Below, piece after piece: positions 24,807 to 34,177 of a stretch of 64,000 nucleotides of DNA (position 1 is its first letter; each line of letters opens with the position of its first letter). The position numbers and the translations under genes are program-made. Origin of the DNA: Paenibacillus sinensis. GTDB lineage: Bacteria; Bacillota; Bacilli; Paenibacillales; Paenibacillaceae. The notes under the pieces were generated by a model that was not told the DNA's origin, ran no database searches, and saw only the letters and a list, made by a program, of their open reading frames with translations. The DNA lies in contig NZ_JAHCMB010000153.1 of assembly GCF_019904155.1 (NCBI RefSeq), forward strand, positions 105,066 to 169,065, written 5' to 3'.

Positions 24807-26564
24807 ATGGGCCTTGCAAAATTGGCAGTAGTAAATGAGCAATCCGTTCAATTGCGAAGATGGCGATACGGCGTCAATGCATTTGAAGGATTTATAGAGG
24901 AGCTTCTGGAGCAGCACCGAATCCCCTATCGCAGCTTCAAGACTCTGGATGAGGCATTAAGCGACCAGCCGGATCTTCTCATCGTCGCTCTTTGCGAAGA
25001 GAACCGGGAGAATGGAAGCAAGCTGAGAGCTTACGCGGAGAACGGCGGCACGGTAATCTCGTATGCCGGACTGAACATGATAGCCGAGGAGCTCGGATAT
25101 TACGAGGACCGGCCGACGGGTTCGGGATACGCGGCGCTCCCGGAGTTCAATGATTCTCCGCTGCGGTTCCTGGCAGCGAAGCCATGGAGCCTCCATAGCG
25201 ACAAGAACCCCGCTGCCAGGGTGTTCGACAAGAACTCCGCTGCCAGGGTGTCCGGTATGCTGCACCAGGGCAGACCGCAAGGCGCAGAAGCCGGACCGGC
25301 GCTGTTGTCCATCCCGGTCGGACAAGGATCGATCGAGCGCTGGTCGGTGGACATCCCCTTCACCATCGTTGCCCTGCAGCAGGGAACAGGACCTGTCTTC
25401 GATGACGGTTCTGCCTCCCCGGACGGTACCATTCCGATCAGGGAGGACATCTTGAAGGCGGATGACCGCTGCGCGATGGATTGGGAATATGACCGGCTGC
25501 AGACGCCGACCGGCATGAGCTATTATGCTTATCCCTACGCGGACTGGTGGCGGGAAATTTTCATCAGTCATCTGATCAAGGCCGCCGCCGCCAAGAATCT
25601 CCCCCTTCCCTTTCTGAATTATTGGCCTGAAGGAATTCCGGCGGTATTATCCATCTCGCATGACAGCGATCTTAATGAAGATCGGCACGCCGAAACCGCG
25701 CTGAGCTTTCTCCGGCAAATCGGCATCCGGACAACCTGGTGTATGCTCGAGCCCGGTTATTCCGCCCGTTACTACGACGAAGCGAAGGCCGATGGCCATG
25801 AACTCTCGCTTCATTACAACGCACTCGAAATGGACGGAGGAAGCTGGGGTGAAGAGGCCTTCCGCAATCAGAGTCAATGGCTGAAGCGGTCCGCCCGGCT
25901 CACGAAAATTCCTTCCAATAAGAATCACTACACCCGCTTCGAGGGCTGGGGTGAATTATTCCTCTGGTGCGAACGCAATGGAATCGAAGCCGACCAGTCC
26001 AGAGGGCCAAGCAAAGCGGGCAATATCGGCCTGATCTTCGGCACCTGCCATCCCTACTTTCCAATCAGCGATTTTACCGAGGGCAACCGATTCTATGATG
26101 TGCTTGAGATCGGTTTTCTCAGCCAGGATTTGAACCACCCCGAGCTATACGATTCCAGTGTCGTCGATCCGTTCCTCGATACCATCGAGAAGGCGGAAGG
26201 CGTTGCCCATTTTCTGTTTCACCAGGCACACATCCACCGTTTCGAATCGGTCAGACAAGCCATACGCGAAGTCGTAGACGGCGCCAGAAGACGCGGCTTC
26301 GCGCTCTGGACCATCGCCGAGGTCAATGACTGGGAGAGAGCGCGGCGGAATGTGTGGATTGCAGGCATCGACGATACCGGCGCCCCCATTCTGGAAGGAT
26401 CGGCATTGCCGCAGCAGACCGCTGTCTATGTTCCGGTTACCGGCCGTGAACCCGCCGCCGGGGAGAGCTTCGAGCGCAAGTTCGGAGTGATGTGCAGAAA
26501 GTATATCGCGGGCAAGGAGGAGATTGAATTTGTCAAAGGTACTGACCGGATCCAAACCGTATGA
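24807..26564 (+). CDS. Two-domain protein with C-terminal polysaccharide-deacetylase (CE4/NodB-like) barrel
   Basis: This 585-residue protein has no signal peptide. Residues about 1-110 look like a flavodoxin/ThuA-like alpha/beta domain (DLLIVALCEENRENGSKLRAYAENGGTVISY). From about 280 a NodB-like barrel begins: SISHDSDLNED would supply the motif-1 Asp pair and ELSLHYN the metal His, with LWTIAEVNDW near the end. A role in N-deacetylation of an imported amino-sugar fits the operon but is inferred. It has an internal 27-bp duplication (25200-25253). ATG 24807 follows AAAGGAG. Its end overlaps the first permease gene by 35 bp, implying translational coupling. Confidence 0.65.
   Translation: MGLAKLAVVNEQSVQLRRWRYGVNAFEGFIEELLEQHRIPYRSFKTLDEALSDQPDLLIVALCEENRENGSKLRAYAENGGTVISYAGLNMIAEELGYYEDRPTGSGYAALPEFNDSPLRFLAAKPWSLHSDKNPAARVFDKNSAARVSGMLHQGRPQGAEAGPALLSIPVGQGSIERWSVDIPFTIVALQQGTGPVFDDGSASPDGTIPIREDILKADDRCAMDWEYDRLQTPTGMSYYAYPYADWWREIFISHLIKAAAAKNLPLPFLNYWPEGIPAVLSISHDSDLNEDRHAETALSFLRQIGIRTTWCMLEPGYSARYYDEAKADGHELSLHYNALEMDGGSWGEEAFRNQSQWLKRSARLTKIPSNKNHYTRFEGWGELFLWCERNGIEADQSRGPSKAGNIGLIFGTCHPYFPISDFTEGNRFYDVLEIGFLSQDLNHPELYDSSVVDPFLDTIEKAEGVAHFLFHQAHIHRFESVRQAIREVVDGARRRGFALWTIAEVNDWERARRNVWIAGIDDTGAPILEGSALPQQTAVYVPVTGREPAAGESFERKFGVMCRKYIAGKEEIEFVKGTDRIQTV
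25200..25253 (+). repeat. In-frame 27-bp tandem duplication in the deacetylase-like gene
   Basis: Two 27-bp units (25200-25226 and 25227-25253) differ at only two bases. They encode DKNPAARVF followed by DKNSAARVS. The segment lies in the linker between the two domains, so a recent tolerated duplication is likely. Confidence 0.85.
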
Positions 26565-27483
26565 AGAATCGAGTTATGTTCCCCGGACATGGCGCAGCAA
26601 GCTTTGGAGAGAGCGGTATATTTTCCTGCTGCTCCTCCCCGGCCTTATCTACTTTCTAATCTTCAAGATCATCCCCGTCTTCGGAAATGTGATCGCGTTC
26701 CAGGAATTCAACCCCTTTAAGGGAATATGGGCCAGCGATTGGGTAGGCCTCGACAATTTCAAACGCATATTTGAAGATACCGAAGTGCTGAAAGTGCTGC
26801 GCAATACGCTATACATTTCGTTTACACAGATCCTGTTCGTCTTTCCCGCTCCAATTTTCCTGGCCATCATGCTCAATGAGGTTGCCAACAGCAAAGTCAA
26901 ACGCATTATTCAGTCCGTTGTGTATCTGCCCCACTTCTTCTCCTGGGTCGTCATCATCAGCATCGCCACTATCTTTCTGAAGCCGGAAGGCATAATCAAT
27001 CAGATCCTGGAAAGCCTCGGCTATAATTGGGTTTCGTTCATGACTAACCCGCATATGTTCGTGCCCATCGTCATTATTGAGCTGATCTGGAAGGAGACCG
27101 GCTGGTCCACTATCATCTTCCTGGCAGCTCTGGCTTCCCTGAATAATGAGCTTCTGGAAGCGGCGATTGTCGATGGAGCCGGACGCTGGAAACGAATCTG
27201 GAGCATCATCCTGCCTTCCATCAGCGGCACCATTGTTATTCTGCTGATCCTGCGGCTCGGCTCCGTGCTGGATTCAGGCTTCGAGCAAATCTTCCTCATG
27301 CTGAACCCGTTCAATAAGGAAATAGGCAACGTACTGGACACCTTCGTCTATGAAAAAGGGATCAAGCAAAGCGATTTCAGCTTTAGCACGGCGGTAGGCC
27401 TGTTCAAAGGGGTTGTCGGCCTCGTGCTGGTCCTGGGCGCTAATAAAATCGCCAAACGATTCGGCAATGACGGATTGTTCTAA
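26530..27483 (+). CDS. Carbohydrate ABC transporter permease, LplB-like
   Basis: This 317-residue membrane protein has six hydrophobic segments (first FLLLLPGLIYFLIFKIIP) and the inner-membrane-component motif EAAIVDGAGRWKRIWSIILPSI that contacts the ATPase. It is typical of LplB/YteP-type sugar permeases. TTG 26530 is favoured because GGAGG lies 8 bp upstream; TTG 26524 is the alternative, but is only 3 bp from that site. The gene overlaps the preceding one. No ATPase gene is in the operon, as is usual for this class, so a shared MsmX-type ATPase is expected. Confidence 0.9.
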   Translation: MSKVLTGSKPYEESSYVPRTWRSKLWRERYIFLLLLPGLIYFLIFKIIPVFGNVIAFQEFNPFKGIWASDWVGLDNFKRIFEDTEVLKVLRNTLYISFTQILFVFPAPIFLAIMLNEVANSKVKRIIQSVVYLPHFFSWVVIISIATIFLKPEGIINQILESLGYNWVSFMTNPHMFVPIVIIELIWKETGWSTIIFLAALASLNNELLEAAIVDGAGRWKRIWSIILPSISGTIVILLILRLGSVLDSGFEQIFLMLNPFNKEIGNVLDTFVYEKGIKQSDFSFSTAVGLFKGVVGLVLVLGANKIAKRFGNDGLF

Positions 27484-27513
27484 CCTCATTTGAATAGAAA
27501 GGAGAGCCTTGCC

Positions 27514-28383
27514 ATGCATTTTAAATCCAGAGCCGACAAATGGTTCAACGCCTTCAACTATCTCCTGCTCAGTATCGTATGCCTGTGTATGATCTTTCCG
27601 CTGCTGTACATTTTCTCGGTATCCTTCTCGACAATGCAGGACTTTGTGCAAAAGGATATTATTCTGTGGCCCTCCAAATGGGATCTTGGCGCATACCGCT
27701 ACATCTTCAGCACCGAAACATTCGGACGGGCCATGCTCGTCAGCGCCTGTCTCACTGTTGTCATCACCTGTGTCAATCTGCTCATGACGAGCACAATGGC
27801 TTTTGCCACAACGTTCCGGTTCACCGGCTCCAAGCTGATTCTCCGTATGATTGTGTTCACGCTATTGTTCTCTCCCGGCTTGATTCCCAGCTATTTGATG
27901 GTACGCAATCTCGGGTTAATCAATTCCTACTGGTCACTAATTCTTCCCGGTATGATCAGCACCTTCAACCTCATCGTCATCCGGCAATTTTTCCAGGGGC
28001 TGCCCAAGGAAATTTTCGAAGCGGCGAATATTGACGGAGCCAATGAATTGCAAATTTTCCGCAGAATTGCTCTGCCGCTATCCAAACCGGCCCTTGCCGC
28101 CTTCGCCCTGTTCTATGCGGTGGATGCCTGGAACGCCTACTTCAACGTCATCCTGTATATGAATGACACCACTAAATGGACCATCCAGGTCGTCCTTCGC
28201 CAGATCGTCATCGTCGCTCCACCGGACAACAATTTGTTATCCAGCTTGCTGCGGGAACCGCCTCCAGCGCAGACCGTTCAAATGGCAGCTGTTCTGATAG
28301 CTACACTTCCGATTCTCATCATCTATCCGTTTCTGCAAAAGCATTTTGCCAAAGGGGTGATGCTCGGCTCAGTGAAAGGCTAA
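27514..28383 (+). CDS. Carbohydrate ABC transporter permease, YtcP-like
   Basis: The 289-residue partner permease has the usual ADKWFNAFNYLLLSIVCL start, six membrane segments and the ATPase-contact motif EAANIDGANELQIFRRIALPLS. The C-terminus (QKHFAKGVMLGSVKG) is characteristic of this branch. ATG 27514 follows AAAGGAG with 9-bp spacing; an apparent upstream TTG would include the ribosome site in the coding sequence. It lies 30 bp after the LplB-like gene and together they form the membrane channel. Confidence 0.92.
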   Translation: MHFKSRADKWFNAFNYLLLSIVCLCMIFPLLYIFSVSFSTMQDFVQKDIILWPSKWDLGAYRYIFSTETFGRAMLVSACLTVVITCVNLLMTSTMAFATTFRFTGSKLILRMIVFTLLFSPGLIPSYLMVRNLGLINSYWSLILPGMISTFNLIVIRQFFQGLPKEIFEAANIDGANELQIFRRIALPLSKPALAAFALFYAVDAWNAYFNVILYMNDTTKWTIQVVLRQIVIVAPPDNNLLSSLLREPPPAQTVQMAAVLIATLPILIIYPFLQKHFAKGVMLGSVKG

Positions 28384-28442
28384 GCGGTTGAAGCTCGCAG
28401 ACAATCCAGACTCAACATTTATTACGGAGGGGATCTATTACT

Positions 28443-30062
28443 ATGGAAAAGCTTAATAAAACGGTTCTGAGTTCACTTACCCTGATTGCATTACTGACAA
28501 CAGCGGCATGTTCATCCTCAAATAATGGAAATACCTCCCCTGCCGGCAATAATTCCGCCTCTTCGGCAGCACCTTCTGACGGATCTGACAAGAAGTACAC
28601 GATCTCGATGATGGATATGACCTATGGCAAAATCCCCCCGAGTGACGGAGCCGGCGTCAAGATGATCAATGAGAAATTCAATGTCGATTACAAGACGACC
28701 ATCGTGCCTTATGACGGCTACCTGGAGAAGATGTCCGCCACTATTGCCGGAGGCGATATGCCGGATATTCTCGGAATCGAGGAATACGTGGCAGCCGGTT
28801 CCCTCCAGAAGTGGGCTGACCAGGGCGCCTTCCTGAAGCTGAATGATTACATCGACAAATATCCGACCCTCAAAATGGTACCCGCCGAAGTCTGGGGGGC
28901 TGTGACGAACAAGGATGGCTCGATCTGGGGGATTCCGCGCTACTATCCGAATACGGCTGCCCAGAACTTTGCTATCCGCCAGGACTGGCTCGATAAGCTC
29001 GGACTCAAGATGCCGACGAGCTACGACGAATTGGCAAAAGTTGCGCTGGCCTTCACCAAAGATGATCCCGACGGCAACGGCAAAGACGATACTTACGGCC
29101 TCGTGATGAGCGGCGGAGGCTATCCGAACTATGCAATGGGTGCTTATTGGGACCTGAACTCCTGGTACCATAAGGATGCGGACGGCAACTTTATCCCGGG
29201 TTATATCGGTGAAGGACGCAAGGAAGCCGTCAAAGTGTTCGCGGATTTGTACAAGCAAGGGGCGATTACGAAGGGCTTCGGCGCTAATGCGACTCTGGAT
29301 CAGGGACAAGCCGACTTCTACAACGGCAAGGCCGGCATCTATATTACCGGCATCCGCGGTCTGGATGAGAATCTGGCGAACTCTCTGCTGTCGGTCAACC
29401 CGAATGCCAAGCTCTCCGCTATTCCGCCGTTCGTTGCACCAGACGGCTCCCAGGGCTTTATGGCACAGAAGGGATACTACCGGATCACTGTTCTTAACGC
29501 CAAGCTGGCCGGTGACGAAGGCAAGATCGACCGCATTCTCTCCATGATCGACTACGGACGCACCTTTGTTCCGGTTGATCAGCAGACACCGGATAATGAG
29601 AATTTTGATTTCCGCAACGGCAAGAACGGCGTAGGCTACACCTACGAGAACGGAGTTGTCACCCTCTCCCAGCCGGATCAAGGGCTGATGCCTGCCAGCT
29701 ATCTTCCCGATGCTGTGATGTGGGCTCCAAGCGTACTTGACAACAAGTACTCCGAGCTCCAGACTAATCCGCTCTACAAACCGCTTGTCAAAGAGCTTGA
29801 ACAGCAATACCAGGATTTCGAGCAATATGCTGACCCTAGCAATTCCGGCTTCTCCGCTACGATGAACAGCGGTAAAGGCACGGATGCGATGAATAAAGTG
29901 ACCGATACGCAAGTGAAAATGATCATGGGCGATACCCCTCTCTCCGACTGGGACAAGATGGTGGATGAGTACATGAAGAGCGGTGGGGCCGATATCATCA
30001 AAGAAATGAATGACAGCCTGAAAGGCAAGGAATTGATCGGATATAAGAACATGAGCAAGTAA
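28443..30062 (+). CDS. Extracellular sugar-binding lipoprotein, LplA-like
   Basis: The 539-residue protein has a lipoprotein signal with lipobox LTTAAC near residue 23 and a Ser/Asn-rich tether. The mature part matches large family 1 solute-binding proteins: GGDMPDIL near residue 105, then a WG-IPR-Y stretch, and AFTKDDPDGNGKDDTYGL, a calcium-loop-like motif common in this branch. It should deliver an oligosaccharide to the two permeases just upstream. GGAGGGG lies before ATG 28443 with a rather long spacing (about 12 bp). A terminator follows the gene, so this transcript may be made in excess over downstream genes. Confidence 0.92.
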   Translation: MEKLNKTVLSSLTLIALLTTAACSSSNNGNTSPAGNNSASSAAPSDGSDKKYTISMMDMTYGKIPPSDGAGVKMINEKFNVDYKTTIVPYDGYLEKMSATIAGGDMPDILGIEEYVAAGSLQKWADQGAFLKLNDYIDKYPTLKMVPAEVWGAVTNKDGSIWGIPRYYPNTAAQNFAIRQDWLDKLGLKMPTSYDELAKVALAFTKDDPDGNGKDDTYGLVMSGGGYPNYAMGAYWDLNSWYHKDADGNFIPGYIGEGRKEAVKVFADLYKQGAITKGFGANATLDQGQADFYNGKAGIYITGIRGLDENLANSLLSVNPNAKLSAIPPFVAPDGSQGFMAQKGYYRITVLNAKLAGDEGKIDRILSMIDYGRTFVPVDQQTPDNENFDFRNGKNGVGYTYENGVVTLSQPDQGLMPASYLPDAVMWAPSVLDNKYSELQTNPLYKPLVKELEQQYQDFEQYADPSNSGFSATMNSGKGTDAMNKVTDTQVKMIMGDTPLSDWDKMVDEYMKSGGADIIKEMNDSLKGKELIGYKNMSK

Positions 30063-30101
30063 TCCGGGCGAAACTTATTTTCAACCGCTGCAATGGACCG
30101 C

Positions 30102-30141
30102 AACCCAAGGCCCCATACGGCCTTGGGTTGTTCTTATTTCT
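30102..30141 (+). terminator. Intra-operon terminator after the binding-protein gene
   Basis: AACCCAAGGC (30102-30111) and GCCTTGGGTT (30120-30129) make a perfect 10-bp stem with an 8-base loop, followed by the imperfect tract GTTCTTATTTCTT. Because the next gene has no clear promoter, partial read-through is likely, setting a high binding-protein to enzyme ratio. Confidence 0.75.
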
Positions 30142-30161
30142 TGATGAAAGGCGGGCTTGAT

Positions 30162-31964
30162 GTGAGTCAGCAGCTGTACAGCCATGCAGGGAAGCCCTGC
30201 CGTAATTTTAATATCCTCGCGACGGAAGTGCTGTTCGATCCTGTCGATGGCAGAGAGAAGCTCGTTCTCTCCAACTATGCGATGGGAGAGACCGGAAGCC
30301 TCATCCTGATCGACACCTTGACGGGTCAGGGAGAGAATCTCCAGCTTCCTGCCGGACCGGGAGCCTGGGGACTGGTCAACTGGCATAACGACAAGCTGGT
30401 TGTCGGGACCTGTGTCGATCAGGCCTATCTGCATGTTCTGGATTTGCGCACCCGGCAATGGGCGCCGGTTCTCGAATCCGAAGGGGAGTCTTACTTCTGG
30501 GGGATGACGCTCGGTTCGGACGGAAAGGTGTATGGAGGAACCTATCCGGGATGCTCGCTGATGCAGTACGATCCGCAGACCCACTCCCTACTTAATCTAG
30601 GCAAGGTGTCCGAGAACGGAAGCAATCAATACAGCCGGCCGGTCTGGGGGGAGGCGGCCGGTTATATTTTGATGAATTACGGCTTTGACACGAATGGAAT
30701 GAAGGCGTATCGGATTAACGACGGTCGATTCATCGAGTTCGGCAAGCCGGGAGAGCAGATCAAATGGGTTACCGACCATATTGTCTGTACAGAGCATGGG
30801 AATGAGCTTGCCTATTACGATGCAGCTACCTTGCTACCCGTAGACGGCGGCGCTGTCCATGAACAGGACATTCCCCTGCTGAACCTCACCTTAGCCAACG
30901 GGCAGACTGTTCCCATCAGGCATTTAAGCGGCAATCGCGCAGCCGGGGTTAGAGGACAGGAGTATTTCATCACAGAGTTACCGGCAGATTCTTCGGCATG
31001 CGCGGAGCCTATGGAGGTGGAGTTGAAGCGTATCCCCGTCGAGGCGCCTGCTACAGCCATCTTCACGCTGCAATCGGACGGCAAGGAGCTGCTGTGGGGT
31101 GCAAGCGGATTCGGCCAGACCGTATTCAGCTTCAATCCCTCCACCGGCGCCTTCTGGAATTCACCTTCCGTATGCAATGCCGGAGGCGAGGTGTACGGAA
31201 TGCAGTTCATGGATAGCCGTTTGTTCCTGAGCGCCTATGTTGGAGGGGATCATGTGCTGTATGATCCTTCCAGACCCTGGGAGCAGTTGAACAACCTGAA
31301 TCCCCGTACTCTCCGATCCGTCGCCCCGGAGCTGATCCGTCCCGAAGGAAGAAGTGTATGTGGACCCGATGGAGCGTTCTGGACCGGCTGGTCTGCGCAG
31401 TACGGCGTATATGGCGGCGGCCTTTCACGGGTCGATCCGGCCACGCTCGAAGTCGAGCACTGGTATGACCCTGTGCCGGGACAGCAGGTATCCGGTCTGG
31501 CGGCGGATGAGGAATACCTGTATTTCACAACGAATGGCGGCGCAAGCGGCCTTCCTCCCCAGCAGGTGCAGAGCCGATTCGTCGTCTGGGAGCCTGGGAA
31601 GGGCAAAATGCAGGAATGGCAATTTGAAAAAGATCAGGTAGCCGGCAATGCCATCGCCGCCCTGGGTGGCAGGGTCGCCTGCTGCGCCGGCGAAGAAATC
31701 CATATTTTTGACCGCAGCCAGAGAGAGTTCGTCACTTCTGTTCGGGTTGGACAGAGCTGCCAATGGCTTGTGGCCCTGGATGAGCATACAGCCGGCGCCT
31801 TTTGTGGTGAAGAGTATTGGGAATTGGATGTGAAGACAGGCAGAGGACATTGGATAACCCGTGTTCCGGGTTATGCAAGAGCCGCAGCCCTGCATGACGG
31901 CAAGCTTTATTTTGCGGTAAGTTCCGACTTATATGTATTGAATCGAACATCCTTGGAGGGATAA
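30162..31964 (+). CDS. Putative cytoplasmic beta-propeller protein of unknown function
   Basis: This 600-residue protein has no signal peptide or membrane segment. Repeating blocks such as WGMTLGSDGKVYGGTYPG, LLWGASGFGQTVFSFNP, GMQFMDSRLFLSAYVGGDHVLYDP and AFWTGWSAQYGVYGGGLSRVDP suggest six to eight propeller blades. GTG 30162 is chosen because AAAGGCGGG lies 6 bp upstream and because an earlier in-frame ATG (30093) would include the terminator hairpin; ATG 30144 is a weaker alternative. It sits between the transporter genes and the aminotransferase genes, 5 bp before the latter. A lyase, epimerase or sensor role is conceivable; none can be assigned. Confidence 0.75.
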   Translation: MSQQLYSHAGKPCRNFNILATEVLFDPVDGREKLVLSNYAMGETGSLILIDTLTGQGENLQLPAGPGAWGLVNWHNDKLVVGTCVDQAYLHVLDLRTRQWAPVLESEGESYFWGMTLGSDGKVYGGTYPGCSLMQYDPQTHSLLNLGKVSENGSNQYSRPVWGEAAGYILMNYGFDTNGMKAYRINDGRFIEFGKPGEQIKWVTDHIVCTEHGNELAYYDAATLLPVDGGAVHEQDIPLLNLTLANGQTVPIRHLSGNRAAGVRGQEYFITELPADSSACAEPMEVELKRIPVEAPATAIFTLQSDGKELLWGASGFGQTVFSFNPSTGAFWNSPSVCNAGGEVYGMQFMDSRLFLSAYVGGDHVLYDPSRPWEQLNNLNPRTLRSVAPELIRPEGRSVCGPDGAFWTGWSAQYGVYGGGLSRVDPATLEVEHWYDPVPGQQVSGLAADEEYLYFTTNGGASGLPPQQVQSRFVVWEPGKGKMQEWQFEKDQVAGNAIAALGGRVACCAGEEIHIFDRSQREFVTSVRVGQSCQWLVALDEHTAGAFCGEEYWELDVKTGRGHWITRVPGYARAAALHDGKLYFAVSSDLYVLNRTSLEG

Positions 31965-31969
31965 ATACA

Positions 31970-33211
31970 GTGAATAATCTAGCGATCCATGGCGGACCCA
32001 AGACCAAGACAACCCCTTTCGGAAGCGGCAACCGTTTCGGAGAGGCTGAGCTAAAAGAACTTAAGGAAGCACTGGAGCAAGGAACCCTGTTCTATCATTA
32101 CGGCGAGAAGGTCAAGCAATTTCTCCACAAGTTCAATGAAATGTACGACGTGAAGTACAGTGTCGCCACTTCGTCAGGAACTGCTGCCATTCATGTCGCT
32201 CTAGGCGCGGCAGGCGTTACTGCCGGAGATGAGGTGATCACAAGCCCCATCACCGATCAGGGCACCGTTATCGGCATTCTGTATCAGAACGCGATTCCCG
32301 TATTTGCGGATGTTCTGCCTCATACGTACAATCTCGACCCGGCATCGCTAGAAGCGTGCATCACCGAACGGACAAAGGCTATTGTCGTCGTCCATCTGGC
32401 TGGCAATCCCTGCGACATGGACGCCATTATGGCGATCGCCCGCAAGCATGAGCTGAAGGTGATCGAGGATTGTGCGCAAAGCTATATGTGCTATTACAAA
32501 GGAAAGCTGACCGGTACTATTGGAGATTACGGCTGCTTCAGCACGAATGATTTCAAACATATCTCCACCGGAGACGGCGGGATGGTGACCGTTAATTCAG
32601 GGCGGGAGGATGATTATGCCGTCACCCACGCTTTTGCCGACAAAAACTATCAGCGCTTCGATCATGTCGTAAGCCGGGACATCCATCATATCGCGCCCAA
32701 CTACCGGATGACCGAGCTTCAGGGAGCCGTAGGCATTGCCCAGCTGGACAAGCTGACCTGGATTTGCGATATGCGGGGCAAGTACGGGACGATGCTGATT
32801 GAGGGCCTTTCCGGAATTGCCGGTGTTTATCCTCCGAAAATTACGGAAGGCGGAACAAGCTCCTTCTGGTTCTTTCTGTTTCGTCTGGATACGGAGAGAT
32901 TGATAGGCTCTGTGGATGATTTTGTGGCCGCGCTGAATGCGGAAGGCATCTCCTGTGTGCGCGGGTATATTCCCCAGCCCGTGTACCTCCAGCCTCTGTT
33001 TCAGACGAAGGAAGCCTATCCCGGCACGCATTACCCCTTCACGCTGTCCGAGGTTTCTTACGAGAAAGGCATTTGCCCACACGCCGAGGAAGTGCTGCAG
33101 ACCTCTGTCCGCATAGGAATCAGCGAGTTCTATACTCCGGGCGATATCGAGGAAATCATTGAAGCCATCACCAAGGTTGCGGCTCATATGATTAAAGGCG
33201 GGTTGAGCTAA
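31970..33211 (+). CDS. DegT/DnrJ/EryC1-family PLP aminotransferase (first copy)
   Basis: The 413-residue protein has the sugar-aminotransferase fold: ATSSGTAAIHVAL for PLP phosphate, VIEDCAQSYMCYYKGK with the Asp contacting the pyridine N, and the internal-aldimine Lys in FSTNDFKHISTGDGG near residue 188. Family members transfer an amino group to or from keto sugars or keto-inositols. GTG 31970 has GGAGGG 9 bp upstream. It is followed without gap by a Gfo/Idh/MocA dehydrogenase. This pairing occurs in NtdA/NtdC and WbpE/WbpB, where a dehydrogenase makes the keto sugar that the aminotransferase uses. Confidence 0.9.
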   Translation: MNNLAIHGGPKTKTTPFGSGNRFGEAELKELKEALEQGTLFYHYGEKVKQFLHKFNEMYDVKYSVATSSGTAAIHVALGAAGVTAGDEVITSPITDQGTVIGILYQNAIPVFADVLPHTYNLDPASLEACITERTKAIVVVHLAGNPCDMDAIMAIARKHELKVIEDCAQSYMCYYKGKLTGTIGDYGCFSTNDFKHISTGDGGMVTVNSGREDDYAVTHAFADKNYQRFDHVVSRDIHHIAPNYRMTELQGAVGIAQLDKLTWICDMRGKYGTMLIEGLSGIAGVYPPKITEGGTSSFWFFLFRLDTERLIGSVDDFVAALNAEGISCVRGYIPQPVYLQPLFQTKEAYPGTHYPFTLSEVSYEKGICPHAEEVLQTSVRIGISEFYTPGDIEEIIEAITKVAAHMIKGGLS

Positions 33212-34138
33212 ATGAGAGCAAAGCCGCTGAAGCTCGGTATCATCGGTCTGGATACGTCTCATGTGACCGCATTTGCCGAAATTTTGAATGATCCGGGTCA
33301 TCCGCATCATATCCCCGGCGCAACCATTCAGGTCGCCTATCCCGGCAAACCCTCCTCCGATTTCGCTCTCAGCCGTGACAGAATTGAAGGCTATACCGAG
33401 GAGTTAGTGCGTGATTATGATGTCCAGCTCGCAGACTCCGAGGAAGCCGTTGCCGAGGCATGCGACGCAATCCTGCTGGAATCGGTGGATGGTAGAATTC
33501 ATCCGGAGCAGTTCATGCGGATTGTTCCATATGGCAAGCCGGTCTTCATCGACAAGCCCTTCGCCTTAAGCTCGCGGGAAGCCCGGGAGATGCTGGAAGC
33601 GGCAGAGCGGTTCCGCGTTCCGTGGATGAGCTGCTCCTCCCTTCGTTACGGAGAGGCGTTATCCGAACAGCTTCGCAGCATGGAATCCGAGTCGATAATC
33701 GGCGCCGATTGTCACGGGCCTATGGCGATTGAGCCTACACAGCCGGGGCTGTTCTGGTACGGAATCCATGCTGTAGAAATGCTGTACAAGGTGCTGGGAC
33801 GAGGCTGCGTGAGCGTCAGCGCGGTCATGAACGAGGATTATGATCAGATCACAGCGATCTGGGGTGACGGACGAATGGGCACAATTCGCGGCAACCGCAA
33901 AGGCAATAATAAATTCGGCGTCCTGCTGCACGGCGATCAGACTACCCGCTATGCCAATATGAGCGATCATCACAAGCCCTTCTACGCTTCGATGCTGGAA
34001 CAGATTATCCGGATGTTCCATACCGGCATCGTCGATATCAATCCCGAAGAAACATTGGAAATCATCCGTTTTATCGAATCCGCCAACCTCAGCCGTGAAA
34101 CCGGAAGAACTATTCGGCTGCAGGCTCCACATGAATAG
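33212..34138 (+). CDS. Gfo/Idh/MocA-family oxidoreductase (first copy, short)
   Basis: The 308-residue protein opens with LKLGIIGLDTSHVTAFAEIL, a Rossmann segment in which the usual GxGxxG is altered to GLDTSH. The family EKP motif appears as FIDKPFALS near residue 112. It is shorter than most members (about 340-390). The altered glycine motif and DKP instead of EKP suggest unusual cofactor handling. The ATG directly follows the stop codon of the aminotransferase gene (TAAATG). It probably acts with that enzyme on a keto/hydroxy sugar. Confidence 0.82.
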   Translation: MRAKPLKLGIIGLDTSHVTAFAEILNDPGHPHHIPGATIQVAYPGKPSSDFALSRDRIEGYTEELVRDYDVQLADSEEAVAEACDAILLESVDGRIHPEQFMRIVPYGKPVFIDKPFALSSREAREMLEAAERFRVPWMSCSSLRYGEALSEQLRSMESESIIGADCHGPMAIEPTQPGLFWYGIHAVEMLYKVLGRGCVSVSAVMNEDYDQITAIWGDGRMGTIRGNRKGNNKFGVLLHGDQTTRYANMSDHHKPFYASMLEQIIRMFHTGIVDINPEETLEIIRFIESANLSRETGRTIRLQAPHE

Positions 34139-34177
34139 TGAACATTCATCACATCACCTATGGAGGTTAAGCTCATC

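Noticed and set aside
28518..29912. 464-codon minus-strand open frame
   Set aside because: Antisense to the sugar-binding lipoprotein gene, which has a lipobox and family motifs; the antisense product has none.
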